A DNA stretch of 64,000 nt from Calonectria ilicicola (lineage: Eukaryota > Ascomycota > Sordariomycetes > Hypocreales > Nectriaceae): positions 620,001 through 684,000 of the forward strand of contig CP085836.1 of the NCBI GenBank assembly GCA_020809705.1. Reading direction: 5' to 3'. Positions within the stretch are counted from its first letter, which is position 1, and every line of letters starts with the position of its first letter. Under the pieces are notes generated by a model that saw nothing but the letters and a program-made list of their open reading frames with translations, did not search any database and had not been told where the DNA came from. The translations under genes and the position numbers were made by a program. This document shows positions 20,216 to 32,998 of this stretch, piece by piece.

Positions 20216-21089
20216 CTATAAGGTAAAAGATATTAAACTTACTAATAAAATAATATTATAAATTAATTACCTAAATACTTTTTAACTAGGAATATTAATT
20301 TAAAAGGTTTAAATTAAATATAGTTATTTGGTTAAAATATTACTTAAGGTTAGCTAGAAATTAAGTCTTTTTAAAAGTTATAAAAAATAGCTTTAAAAAA
20401 TAAATTTATCCTTAAACTTAAACTAACTATAAAATAGGTAGCTATTTTATTAAAGTTAATATATTACTATTATAGTTAAATTAGTAAAGTATAATTATTT
20501 AGGTTTTTATAAAAGTATTAATATTATATTATATAAAAAATAAAATTAATTTCTCGAATTAAATAAATTATAATTAAATAAAGTTATTATATTTATTATT
20601 TTTATATTTAAAAGCTTTTAATTAATTTTTTTATTTATTCTTTTTAAAATACTTAAATAATATTATATTAATTTCTACTAAGGAAAATTAATAATAAAAT
20701 AGGATATTATAAAATATATTAAATTTCTATCTTAATAAAATATATAAATCTTTTATTTTGATATTTCTTTTAAACTTTAATTTCTTTAAAATAATATACT
20801 TAACTTTTTAACTAATTTAAATTTTTAGTTAATTGTATTAATTAAAGCTATAATAAAGCGTAGCTAATTTAACTATTTATAATTATTTTAAAGTTCTTTT
20901 AAAAACTTAATTTTTTTATTATATAATTAAATATTTATATTTAATTTTATTATTAATATTTAAAAGAGCTTTAATTAAATATTAAGAAAATTTATTATTT
21001 TAATAATTAGTTTAAAATATATATAAATTCTAGTATTAAAAATCTTATAATTTAATATTATAAATTAAAATATTATTTATATAATTAAA
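20216..21089. other. Gene-free AT-rich stretch
   Basis: It contains a decayed R1-type start near 20,680 (aaggaaaatta... ggatattataaaatata). No reading frame survives. Confidence 0.5.
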
Positions 21090-21127
21090 ATATTATTTAT
21101 ATAATGTCTTTCATATAGTTATTTTCT

Positions 21128-21147
21128 TCCTTTTAGGAAAGGAAGAC
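21128..21147 (+). promoter_or_regulatory. Conserved leader hairpin of the orphan gene
   Basis: CTTCCTTT and AAAGGAAG flank the loop TAGG. The other readable copy has CTTCCTTTT and AAAAGGAAG in the same place. The decayed copies near 29,755 and 46,272 keep a pyrimidine/purine palindrome there. It may be an RNA element for mobility or translation. Confidence 0.45.
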
Positions 21148-21342
21148 GCCGACAAGGTCACGGGACCTAAAGGCACGCCTCGGGATAGACTTTCAGATCT
21201 GTTGGTACAATTGCCATTGTGCCAACTATGAAAACCTTGATAGATAGAATCCTCGTACAATAAAAGGAAGAATTTTACTCAAACAAACCTCTCTCAAACA
21301 CAAACCAAAAAAAACCCTCAAACACACGCACACACAGCCAAG

Positions 21343-21723
21343 ATGTCAATCAGACGATGCATCATCTATGCTGACGACGACCCTCCAAAAACCGAATCCG
21401 CGGCTCGATACATCCATCGAGAGATTCAGGCCAACAACGTCAATCTGGGTGTAAATGAACGAAAACACCTAGCAAAACTCAAGGAAGAAGCCAAAAAGGC
21501 CCAACGGCAAGACAACATAGAAGATGAGACCAAGATCATTGGGGATGATAAAGCCTTTATCCAAAAGCAACAACGGATGATAAAACCAATGCTAAGGTAC
21601 TGCAAAATACCTAAATATAAAAGACCTTCCTTGGACGACGAGCAAGAGCGATTTTTAAAGGAATTCAATGAAGAAGGCTATGGATGGATTGACATGTTAA
21701 ACAGAAGGGTTATAAGGATGTGA
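21343..21723 (+). CDS. Orphan small protein carried by a retroposed unit
   Basis: The 126-residue frame starts at an ATG in good context (gccaagATGtc) after a CA-rich leader. The protein is hydrophilic and mostly helical by composition, with many Lys, Glu, Asp and Arg, no signal peptide and no membrane segment. A related protein is encoded at 49.3 kb on the other strand; conserved patches are RCIIYA, SESAARY-like, DNI-DETKI, KQQ-MIKP and RYxKIP. Compared with that copy it lacks 15 codons after DETKI. I recognise no domain. That two copies remain readable in a RIP-saturated region suggests late arrival, recent selection or both. It could be a truncated Gag-like ORF of a larger retroelement. 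Confidence 0.6.
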   Translation: MSIRRCIIYADDDPPKTESAARYIHREIQANNVNLGVNERKHLAKLKEEAKKAQRQDNIEDETKIIGDDKAFIQKQQRMIKPMLRYCKIPKYKRPSLDDEQERFLKEFNEEGYGWIDMLNRRVIRM

Positions 21724-21859
21724 TAATGGAAGGAAAAGGAAAGGAAAAGGGCAGGAAAGGCTGTGTACTAGAATAGGAAATGCAAACAACGGTTCAATCA
21801 AACAACTAACAGGATACGATCAGTGTGACAGGATACGAGCAGTGATATTATTTATATAA

Positions 21860-23237
21860 AAATATAATTAAATAGGTTTTTTTTTTATAATTATTTAAAT
21901 ATAAAATCTAAATATTTCTTTAATATTAATAAATTTAAAAATCTTTAAAATTAATAATATATAAGGTTAGTTAGTTAGAATAATAAAATATAGCTAATTT
22001 TAATTATATATATATTATTATAAGACTTTAACTTATTCTCTCTTTAACTTTCTAGCTTTTTTATTATTTATATAAGAGCTAAGATTTCTTTTCTAACTAT
22101 TATAATTAAGTATAACTTAGTAATTTAGTTTATAAAGCTTTTATTTTACTTTAATTCTCTTATATAATAATATAAATATAACTCATTTTTAATAAAATAA
22201 TTAAGATTAAAAAAAATATAAAAAGATAAATTAAATTAAATAGTTTAAGTTAAAGTAGAGAATATATTTAATATGAAGCTTTATTAAGCTTTATTTAGTA
22301 TATTAATCTTATTAAATAATCAAACTTATATATAAGTAAAAAGAGAATAATATTTATAATTAAATTAGTAACTAATAATTATGTTAGTAACTAATAATTA
22401 AATTTAAACTAGTTTAGTCTTAGTTAACTAAAAGCTAAGAATTTTAGTTTTTAGTTACTAATTTAGTAATTAAATTATATCTTTAAGTTAAAAGAAATAA
22501 AGGTTTAATTTATAATTTATAATTATCTTTAATTATTTTAAAAAAGTTTTTATTTAAATTTGAATAATTATTATTAATTAAGTTATTCTTTTTTCTTAAT
22601 TTTTAATAATATATTACTTATATTATATCTTTTTTATATTTTATTAGAATTTTGTAAATTTAAGTATATTATTAATAACTTTTATAAACATTTATTTTTT
22701 TTAAATTTATTATATTATATTACTTTTTTCTTAAAGTATTTATTATAAATATTATTTTTTAATAAAATATAAATTATTTATTTTTATTTTATATAATTTA
22801 TACTTTTTTAATTTTTATTTAAACTTTAATATATTTTTTATTAAAAATCTTATATAAAAATTATTATTCTTTTTTTACTTATATATAAATTTAACTATTT
22901 AATAAAATTAATATATTAAATAAAATTTAAAAATATAAGCTTAGAATAAGAAAGTTATTAAATATTATAATAATTTAAAAATATTATTTTTTATATTTTA
23001 ATAAAAAGGTTTAATAAAATTTAATATTAAAGTTCTCTTACTAAAAAACTAACTTTTAATTAACCTTAAAAGAATCTAAGATAATTAGTTAAACGCTGTT
23101 AAAAGGCTTATTTTAATTAACTAGCTAGCCTCACTTTTTATTAAATTAGCTATCTATTAAAAGTAGTAGTAGTAAAGCTTTAACTGTATTATTTTTAGTA
23201 ATACTATAAATAAATAAATTAAGTATAATTATATATA
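21860..23237. other. Gene-free AT-rich stretch
   Basis: Decayed transposon DNA. An R1-type fragment is visible at about 22,225-22,345, and stretches of repeated taactaataatta words resemble hAT-MITE interiors. No reading frame survives. Confidence 0.5.
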
Positions 23238-23239
23238 TA

Positions 23240-25099
23240 ATATATATGATAAGCGAGCCAGTCAGACAAGCAAGCCAGTCAAAAATCCCTTATATACATC
23301 ACAAACCATTTAATTAAATACTTCTCAGCTATTAAACATATCAAAGCAAAAAAATAAATCAAATATTCTTCTTGCACTTCAAGCCTATCAAAATAACCCA
23401 AAATTAAATCTCCATCATACCACAAAGGTCTACCAAGTCTCTTATAGTACCCTCCTTAATAGAGAGAATGATATCTCTGCACAATGTAATACTATCCTTA
23501 ATTCACGCAAGCTATCTGATCTAGAGGAAGAGATCATTATCTAATTTATTCTAGACCTAGATTTACGAGGATTTCCTCCGCAACTATGTGGTGTTAAAGA
23601 AATGGCTAATTAATTGCTTTTGGACCGAAATGCATCACCTATTAGCAAGCGCTAGGCTTCAAACTTTATTAAACGCCACCTATAGCTTAAAATGTGATTC
23701 TTTTGGAAATATGATTATAAAAGAGCTAAATGTGAAGATCTAAAGATAATTAGTAATTGGTTTTGGCTTGTAGTTAATATAATAAGGAAGTATGGTATTT
23801 GATTAGATGATATTTATAACTTTGATGAGATTAGCTTTATAATAGGTATTATTATAAGTGGAATAGTTGTAATAGGTTTAGAAAGACATTCAAACCTAAA
23901 ACTAATCCAGCCTGGAAATCGAGAATAGATAATAGTAATTCAAGCTATTAATATAAGAGGCTAGGCTATCCTACCATTTCTTATTACTACTAATTAATAT
24001 TATCTTACTAATTAGTATAAAGAAAGCAATCTCCTAGGCAATTAGGCTATTATAATTACTTAAAATAGCTAGATTGATAATAATACATATATAGAGTAGC
24101 TAAAGCACTTTAACTACTATACAATTAATCGATTAATTGGTCGCTATTATCTTCTAATCCTTAATGGGTATAAAAGTTATTATTCAATTAAGTTTAAAGA
24201 ATATTATAAAAATAACAAAATCATCACACTTTATATACCACCTAATTCATCGCATCTACTTTAGCCACTTAATATTATATGCTTTAGGCCACTAAAAACA
24301 GTATATAGGAAAGAAATAGAGCATTTAATCAGATGCTCTATAACCTATATTTCAAAGTCTAACTTCTTCCTAGCGTTTTATAACGCACATAATGCCACTA
24401 TTACGGAAAGTAATATTAAGGCAGGTTTCAGAGGAGCCAGGCTTAATCCTCTAGATCTAGAAAATATTATATTAAAGCTTAATGTATAGCTACAGACTCT
24501 AACACCATTTGATCAAGTAGTTGAACCTACTACCTCTTGGATTTCAAACACTCTAAGGACTATAACTAAGACCAGCTCATAGTCTAAGTACCTTATAGAA
24601 TGAATTAAAAGGCTTCAAAGCACCTCTCCAAAGTCTGTTATTAAGATATTACAATCGCTTTCTAAAAGAACAAAGGCTATTATGCATGAGATGGTATTAA
24701 TGAAGGCTAAGATCCAGAATCTTCGACAAGCAAATAAGATACTTAGCAAACGCCGTAGATCAAAAAGGACTAGACTACAAGATAGAGGGACAATAACAGT
24801 AGAGGCAGGTAGGGAAGCAATTGATCAGATAGAAGCCAATGTGCAAATACAGGCAGAAATATTGTAAAGTGGTGGTCGAGGGAAGTTGGCGTGATTGGGT
24901 GGAAGGTATTGTGGGACTTGTAGTAAGATTGGTTATAATGCAAGGATATGTTAGGTAGTTATTGAGATCTTTGAAGAAGAGAATAGCAATTAGAATTAAT
25001 TGATTGAATGCTTTGTGGTGTTTTTATTTTAGTTTAAATATAGGGTGTGGTGAAAAGTGATTGGCTTGCTTGTTTGACCGGCTCGCTTATCATATATGT
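23240..25099 (+). mobile_element. pogo/Fot-type transposon, RIP-decayed copy
   Basis: A 1860-bp element bounded by TA on both sides (23,238-23,239 and 25,100-25,101). Its inverted repeats of about 45 bp read ATGATAAGCGAGCC... at each end. Size, TA duplication and encoded transposase fit the fungal pogo/Fot group. It lies inside a minus-strand hAT relic: flanking sequence on both sides matches the uninterrupted region near 59,850-59,960. Confidence 0.85.
23450..24945 (+). pseudogene. pogo-type transposase, heavily mutated
   Basis: It aligns throughout with the better copy at 57,767-59,382. The helix-turn-helix region, the NFDE, LNGYKSYY and NSSHLL segments and a C-terminal coil are recognisable but riddled with TAA, TAG and TGA. 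Many stops are TGG-to-TAG or CAA-to-TAA changes. The only sizeable surviving frame is the C-terminal coiled region (24,682-24,867). The zinc knuckle that follows has lost its His (CAT to TAT), another C-to-T change. The second catalytic Asp of LDGH is Asn here. It is certainly inactive. Confidence 0.85.
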
Positions 25100-25101
25100 T
25101 A

Positions 25102-26050
25102 TTTAAATAGATAAATAAATATATTTATATAAAAAATAAAATACTAAGTTAAAAATATTTTTTAAAGTTAAATTAAAATATATAATTAAAAAATTAAAAA
25201 ATTATTTATATATAAAAAATCTAGTATAACTTTTAGTTAATTTATTAATTTTTAAAAATATATATATTAGTATATATCTTATTTATATAATAAAATAATT
25301 TAAAAAATAAAATAAAAAGAATTTAATTATATATTAATATATATATATATATATATATAATAAAAATAAAATAAATAACTTACTTGTTATAATAAAGTAA
25401 TTAATCTTAAAATAATTTAAAATTTAAAAGTTTAAAAGATAAATTATTTTTTATAAGAAAATATAAAATTTTATTTAAAGCTTCTTTTTTAGTTTCTTTA
25501 GTTTTTTTATTAGTTGTAATTTTTAAATATTTAAAATTATAATATTTTACTAAATTAAAAGATTAAAATCCTTTTATAATTATAATTATAAAATATTTAT
25601 AATTATAAAGATATAACTAATATATAATTAATAAAAAATATTATAAAAAAAAATGAAAAAATATATATAACTTGTATATAAAATTTTATTTTCTCTTTCT
25701 TTAAAAATATAAATAGGTAATAAGGTTTTAATAAATAAACTCTCTTTTATAATATAAATTTTAGAAAAATTAATATTAGTTTTAGAAAAACTATTTTTTT
25801 TATAATTATTTTTAGATTTATTATAGTTAGAAGACACTATCTTTAAAAAAATATAAAAATATAGATTTTTAAATATATAAAAGATTTTAATATATATAAA
25901 AGTATTATTAAAGAAAGAAAATAAAAAACAAAGAAAAAAAGAATTATTATATAAAAATAATTAAATATAAAGCTTTTTTTATTTATATTATTTTTATTTA
26001 AATATTATAATTATAATTAAATTACTATAATTAAATATAAATATATTAAT
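25102..26050 (-). pseudogene. hAT transposon relic, 5' half
   Basis: Matches, in reverse, the N-terminal parts of the hAT relics at 31.9-32.6, 52.4-52.9 and 60.3-61.4 kb (for example the aactaatattagttttag and ataattataattataaaat segments). All frames are broken. It continues left of the pogo insertion at 23,240. Confidence 0.6.
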
Positions 26051-27346
26051 TCATATATTAAATAAAAATTAATTTTATTAATTAATATATATTAAATTAG
26101 TATATACTAAATTAGTATCTTACTAAATTAATATTTTACTAAATTAGTATTTATTAAATTCATATTTACTAAATTAATATTATATTAAATTAGTATTAGT
26201 ATTAAAAATACTACAAAACTAATATTTAATATATTAAATTATAAGTTTAATTTTAATATATATATTTTTATTACCTTTAATATAAGTTACTAATTTTATT
26301 ATTAGTTATTAATTTAATTATTAATTATTAAATTAAAAATATATTACATTTAAATTAATTAAATATATAATAAATAAATTAATTATTAAAATTATTTTAA
26401 TAAAATTTATTTATATAAAATAAAATTAAATATAAATATTATAATATTATAAGAAAACTATATAATTTATTTAAAAGAAAGTAAGTATACATATATATAT
26501 ATAATAAATAATATTAAAAACTTACAATTATTATTAAATATTAATTATAAAAAAAGCACTTTTAATTACTTAAATAAGTACTATTTAATAATAGGGTAAG
26601 AAACACATTTTAATACTAAGTTTTATTAAACCTTTCTATTAAAGTATTAAAGATAACATTTTTAGGTTATTATAACGTTTAGTAACTTTCTTATTTTAAA
26701 TTTATATTTACAAGCTTTATTTAGTGTATTAACCTTACTAAATAACTAGACTTGTATATAAGTAAAAAGAGAAAAAAGAAACTACTATTTAACTTTTCTT
26801 TCCCTATTTTTATTATTTTATATAAATAATATATAAATTATATAATTATATTAAAATAATAGTTTATTATTTTATTAATTAATAATAATATTAAATTATA
26901 ATATTTTTAATATTAAATCTTTTTAATAAATTATTAGTATTATTAAACTTTAAAATTATAATATATAATATATAATATAAAAAGCAATTATTTATAAAAA
27001 GTATTATTAATTTATTTTTTAATAAATAAATAAGTTTAATTATAAAGAATATAATACCTTTTAAAATAAAAGATATTTTTATATTATTATTAAAAATCCT
27101 AGCTTTTAATTACCTAGCAGTTTTTTAAGTAATTCTTTAATTAAAAAGCTAGCTTTTAATTACCTTAAGATAATTAATTAAAAACTTTTAAAAAAAACTT
27201 TTTTAAATAAAAAATTAAATATTTAATTTTATAAAAAAGTTAAAATTATAAAAATGTGAATTAATAATTTAAATACTAAATTAAATATATACTTATATTA
27301 AATATTCAAGTTTTAATATTTAAATTTAATATATATTTAAATTTTA

Positions 27347-27446
27347 TTCTCTTTTTATTCTCTTTTTATTCTCTTTTTATTCTCTTTTTATTCTCTTTTT
27401 ATTCTCTTTTTATTCTCTTTTTATTCTCTTTTTATTCTCTTTTTAT
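27347..27446. repeat. 11-bp tandem repeat, about 9 copies
   Basis: Near-perfect repetition of ttctcttttta. Confidence 0.85.
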
Positions 27447-28873
27447 TTATATAAGCTTAGTTATTTAAAAAGATTTATATATTAAATAAAGCTTTTTTTT
27501 TAATAAATTATAAGCTTAATTAAAGAGCGTTTTAAAGTTATAATAGTAGTAAATATAACGAAGTTTAGTTATATAATTCGCTTAACTAAAATATAATTAA
27601 CTTATAATAAAATCACTTTTATAAAAACTTAAATAGTTACACTTAAAGTAGTTTCTCTTATTAAAACTGTGAATTTTAATATATATTCTTTATTACATTT
27701 AATATACTATTATTTAAGTATTATACTTTTTATAATTAAAACCACTTATTATTAAATAAAGCTTATAAATATAAATTTGAAATACGAAATTTACTAAATA
27801 TTATAATAATTTAAAAATATTATTTTTAATATTTTAATAAAAAAGTATAATAAAATTTATTATTACAATATATTTTTTACCTTAATTAATTAAAAAGTTA
27901 TATATACTATTAAGTTAAAAATAAATATTAAAATAATAGTTTATTATTTTATTAAAAAAGGAATTTAATATATTTTATAATAAATTATTTTAATATTAAT
28001 TTTTCTTAAAAAAGAATATTTAAATTTTAATATTCAATTTAATATTAATATATTAAATTATATATTTACTAATAATTAATTAAAAGACTTAATAGTTATT
28101 CTAATTATATTATAATAAAAATATAATCCCAGGTTTTAATCTTAATTTACTAAATTAATTAAAATTTAAATTATTTAATTACTAAATTAAATCTTTTTTT
28201 TAATTTAAAGCTTTTCTTTTATTTAATTATAGTTTATTTTTTATTATATAATTTATTAGAGTTATACTATACACAGTTATATAAGAATTAATTGTATAAT
28301 GTAAATAATATTACTAATAATATTAATAATTATAAAACTTAGTTGTATTAATAAGTGCTCTCTTTTTAGTTAAACTTACTCTTACTATTAAAACACAAAT
28401 TTATCATATAATTTAAATTTAAAATAAATATATAATAAAATTAAGTTAATATATTAAATTAAACTTATAAACAATATATAACTAACATAAGAAAATTACT
28501 AAATATTATAATAATTTAGAAATACTTTATTTAATATTTTAATAGAAAACTCTATTAAAGCTTAATATTAAAGAGTAGCTTTTTCTTTAATTTAAACTAT
28601 TTAATTTAAATTATTTATCTTTTTATTTACTTTCTAAATTAAAAGTAACCCTTATATATACAGTTCTTTATAAATATTATTAATATTTAATAATTAATAA
28701 AAGAAATATATTTATAGTTCTTAAAATAATAATAAGTATATTAAGCTTTATTTTTAATATAATTATAATAATAAACTAATTATTTAATAATAATTAATAT
28801 AAAAAACTTTATATTTAATTTTCTTTTAAATAATTTAAATATAAAATATTTTTATAAATTAATTACTTAATTA

Positions 28874-28995
28874 CTTAAATTAAATAAATAATTTAAATTA
28901 AATAAATAATTTAAATTAAATAAATAATTTAAATTAAATAAATAATTTAAATTAAATAAATAATTTAAATTAAATAAATAATTTAAATTAAATAA
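28874..28995. repeat. 18-bp tandem repeat, about 7 copies
   Basis: Repetition of ttaaattaaataaataat. Confidence 0.85.
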
Positions 28996-29736
28996 CTTAA
29001 ACTAAGGTAGAGAATATTTTTTAATACTAAGCTTAAATAAAGTTTTTTTAATAAGATATTAAAGAACCATTTTTATAGTATTATAATATCTAGTAACTTT
29101 CTTTTTAAGTTTACATTTATAAGCTTTATTAATATATGAATTTAATTTTACTAAATAACTAGATTTATATATAAGAAAATAAAAAAAAATCTTTTTTTAT
29201 ATTTAATAATTTTATTAAAATAGGTTAATAAAGAATTATAATTTTTATTATAATTATTATAAATAAATTTTAAAAATTTAATTTAATTAAATATTTTAAT
29301 ATGAAATATTTTAGTATTATCTTTAATAAAAGTATTAAAGATTTTAAAAAAATAATTAAATTTATTTTTTTTATAATAAACCTTTTATAAAAATTAATAA
29401 TTTTATTAATAAAAAAGATTTTATTAATTTAATAAAGAAAATTAAAAAGAAATTAAAAATAATTTTAATAAAAAAATATACTTTTTAAATTCTTTTTAAG
29501 GTTTTTTTTTATTAAAATAAGTAAATTTATATATGTATATATATATAATATTATTAATTTATATTATAAATTAATTAATTGTAAATAAGTAAAAAATAAA
29601 ATATATTTTAAATAAAAATTATAAATGTAATTTTATTAAATTAAATATTAATTTCTTAAAAGTCTATTTTAAAATAAATATGTAGATTTTTAAGATTTAA
29701 TAAGTTAATTAAAAGTTATATTTAAATTTATATTTT

Positions 29737-29835
29737 TTATATAATTATTATCTTTCTCTTAAAAGAGAAAAATACTAACAAGGTTATAAAACTTAAAGGC
29801 ACACTTTATAATAAACTTTTAAATTAATATTTAAA
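29737..29835 (+). repeat. RIP-decayed leader of the orphan-gene unit
   Basis: It aligns with 21,113-21,215 through tatataattatt, the hairpin region, tactaacaaggt and aaaggcac. Most differences are C-to-T or G-to-A. The coding part is not recognisable. Confidence 0.6.
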
Positions 29836-30426
29836 TTTAAATATATAAAGCGTTTCTTAATCTTTTTATTATATATCCTAGTTTAATTTTAAAAGATATT
29901 TTTAAATTAATACTTTATTTATTTATTTATATTATAATTTTAGAGTATTTATTTTTATATTATCTTATATAAAAGTTTAATTAATTTATAAAAGTAAGTT
30001 AATATTTTAAATTAAGCTTATAAATATAAATTTTAAATAAAAGAAATACTAAATATTATAATAATTTAAAAATATCTTCTTAAATATTTTAATAAAAGAC
30101 TTTAAGGTTATAATTTATAGTTTTATTAGTTAGTATTTAATTAATATATTTTTTACTTTTAATAATTAATATTTTAAGTAAAAGATTTAAAATATCCTTT
30201 TCTAAATAGTTTACTAATAAAAATTATATATATTAATATTATAAATATAATTTTAGTTATTAGTTTTTAGTATTAGTTTTAGTTGCTTACTTTTAACCTT
30301 AATTTTTAGTAACTAAAACCAATTTATTTTTAATTACTAATTTAGTTATTTATAAAAATTGAATATAATAAATAGTAAGAATAAAGTAGTAAATTTAAAT
30401 ATAAAAATAAAAAATTATTTTATAAT

Positions 30427-30638
30427 TGTCACAGGCTGAAGCCTGGCAGAGGATTACGGCTATGCCGTATCCACCTAGATTAAGCTTCATGACTATGTTG
30501 GTAGCGAGGGCACACCAAGGCATATATAATCAGAAGAACACGTTCTTCTGATCGTCTTCTTCTTCTTCCTCCTTAGCTTTAGATAGACCAATACAGAGCA
30601 CCCTTCAGGTTGAATAAACCCAGGACCAGCCCTTCACA
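30427..30638. mobile_element. Undamaged 212-bp solo LTR
   Basis: An island of normal composition in AT-rich DNA, starting TGTCACAGGC and ending CTTCACA, with perfect 5-bp duplication ataat (30,422-30,426 and 30,639-30,643). It contains a TATA-like tatataa. These are full LTR hallmarks, and the second LTR and interior are absent. Lack of RIP damage indicates recent insertion, or escape because it is short and possibly single-copy. Confidence 0.8.
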
Positions 30639-31519
30639 ATAATTAAACTTGTATTTTTATTATTTTTATTATTATTATTCCTACTTTTAATAAGTAAAAA
30701 TAACTAAATTAGTAATTAAATTTTATCTTTAATTAATATATCTTTTTTCTTTTAATATGTTTATATAAGCTTATTATAAACTGCTTATATAAGTATTCAA
30801 TTAGTATATAACTAGTTTTATTAACTAATTAAAACTAGAAACTAACTAGTTACTTATATAACCTTATATAAATCCATTAAAAAAATAACAAATGTATTTT
30901 TTATATAATTAATTTCTTTTTTTTAAAAAAAAGACTTTAATAAAGTTTTAAAACCTAAGAGTATATCTTGTTATTTTTTGTAATATAATTAAAATATAGA
31001 TTTTTTTTAATATTTAATTTTATTATATTTCTTTACTAAAATATAAAAAAGAGTAATATCTTTAAGTTAATTTATATAATATTTAATAACTTTTTTATTT
31101 TAAATATATATTTATAAATCTTATTTAAAATATAAATTTTACTAAATAATAAAACTTTAAGGATGTGATTTTAGTTATTAGTTTTTAGTATTAGTTTTAG
31201 TCACTTATTTCTAGTCTTAGTTTTAAACTTTTAGTAACTAAAATTAAGACTAAATTAGTTTTAGTTAGTTTTTTAATTAAAAAATTAGTTTTAGTTAACT
31301 ATATAACTAAACTAATTGATTCTTAGTTATATAATTAACTGAACTAATTTAGTCTTAATTAACTAAAAACTAAAAACTTTAGTTTTTAGTTACTAATTTA
31401 ATTACTAATTTAAGTATTAATTTAATTAATAATTTTTTTTAATTAATATTAAATTAAATAAAATTAAATAAAATTAAAAATAATAAATAAAATTAAATAT
31501 AATTAAAAATAATAAATAA

Positions 31520-31672
31520 AATTAAATATAATAAATAAATAAATATATAATAAATAAATAAATATATAATAAATAAATAAATATATAATAAATAAATAAA
31601 TATATAATAAATAAATAAATATATAATAAATAAATAAATATATAATAAATAAATAAATATATAATAAATTAA
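31520..31672. repeat. 19-bp tandem repeat, about 8 copies
   Basis: Repetition of aataaataaataaatatat. Confidence 0.8.
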
Positions 31673-32627
31673 TTAAAATAACTTAAATAAAAGAATTTTT
31701 TATATTTAATTATTTACTTAAAATAGCTTAAATAAAAGAGTTCTTTATATTTAGTTATTTTCTTAAAATAGCCTATTTAAAAATCATCCTATATTATATA
31801 TTATAAATGAAAATCATACTATTTATTATAAATTAATTATAATTCTATTTACTTTTATATAATAACTTTCTTTTTCCTTATTTTATTTTTTCTCTTCTTT
31901 TTTAAATATATATATATATATATATTAAAGTTTAATATATCTTTAAAAATTAATATTTTTATATTCTTTAAAAATAGCCTTTTCTAGCTCTAATAAATCT
32001 GAAAATAATTTTAAAGAAGATAGTTTTTCTAAAACTAATATTAGTTGTTTTAAAGCTAATAATAGTATTTCCAAAGATTTAGCTTCTTTTTTTATTATAA
32101 GAAATGATTCTAACTCTTAAGCTATTTATAAGAATTTTTCTAATTTAATTTATAATAAACCTAAATATAAATTAAAAGAAACTAATTTTTCTAAAATTTA
32201 TATTACAAATTATATATTGACTTTATTATAATAGTTATAATTATTTTATAATTATAATTATAAAAGAATTTTAATCTTTTAATTTAATAAGGTATTATAA
32301 TACTAGATATCTAGAAATGGTGAATAATAAAAAAACTAAAAAAACTAAAAAGAAAAAGTAAGTTATTAGTCTTTTTTTTAAATTTTTATTAATATATAAT
32401 AGGAATTAATAGTTCTTTTAATAAAAGAGATTATTTTAATTTAATTAAAAAATCTAAAGAAAATAAAAATACTTTCTTAAAAAAGAAGCTTTTAATAAGA
32501 TTTTATATATTCTTATAAAAACTATTTTATCTTTTAAACTTTTAAATTCTAAATCTTTTTAAAATTTACTATCTTATTATAATTAGTAAGCTATTTATTT
32601 TATTTAAATATATATATATATATATAT

Positions 32628-32842
32628 TTTAGTAAATCGTGGTCTCTACCTTAAAGGGAGCTCTAAAGCCACAAAGATAGTAAATACAACCAAGCTTAAC
32701 TATATAATTCACTTAACCAAGATACAATTAACTTATAGTAATAAAGTTGCTCTTATAAAAACTTAGATAGTTGTACTTAAGATAGCTTCCCTTGCTAAGA
32801 CTGTGAATCCTAACACACATTCTTCACTACCTTTAATATAAT
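32628..32842. mobile_element. R2 short element, partly decayed copy
   Basis: Matches 60,070-60,280 along its full length (gtaaatcgtgg, gggagctc, aagccaca, cttagatagttgtactta, actgtgaatcc), with mainly G-to-A and C-to-T differences. The flanks are low-complexity AT, so the duplication cannot be judged. It is inserted in the 31-36 kb hAT relic. Confidence 0.65.
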
Positions 32843-32998
32843 ATTATATATATATTTTTATTTTATATTATATAAATAACTTTTATTAGAAATTTATCTA
32901 TTATTAATAGATAGAAAATAAAGGATATTTTAAATGAAAATTATGAAAATAGCTTAATTAAGCTAAATACTAATTTAGTAGCTAGTATTAATTTCTTT

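Larger units (their letters stand above)
21105..21844 (+). mobile_element. Retroposed orphan-gene unit, full-length copy
   Basis: A 740-bp low-AT unit flanked by the 15-bp direct repeat atattatttatataa (21,090-21,104 and 21,845-21,859). It holds a leader of about 240 bp with a hairpin, one gene, and a 3' end with a short tandem motif (acaggatacgatcagtg, acaggatacgagcagtg). A 3'-truncated copy lies at 49,301-49,932 with its own 16-bp duplication. Long duplications and terminal short repeats fit target-primed (LINE-type) retroposition. The left repeat occurs twice in tandem and is AT-rich, so chance contributes some doubt. Confidence 0.6.
26051..30421. other. Gene-free AT-rich stretch with decayed repeats
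   Basis: Recognisable remains are R1-type fragments at about 26,595-26,775, 28,400-28,565, 29,000-29,175 and 29,990-30,100, an R2-type relic at about 27,520-27,700, and a decayed orphan-unit leader at about 29,737-29,835. Several tandem repeats are listed separately. No gene survives. Confidence 0.55.

Noticed and set aside
25628..25837. Asn/Lys/Tyr/Ile-rich 69-codon frame in AT-rich DNA
   Set aside because: It is the strand opposite a decayed hAT N-terminal region; extreme AT content creates such frames by chance.
27347..31672. CRISPR-like regular repeats
   Set aside because: The regular repeats here are head-to-tail AT-rich tandem arrays with no spacers; CRISPR is not expected in a fungal genome.
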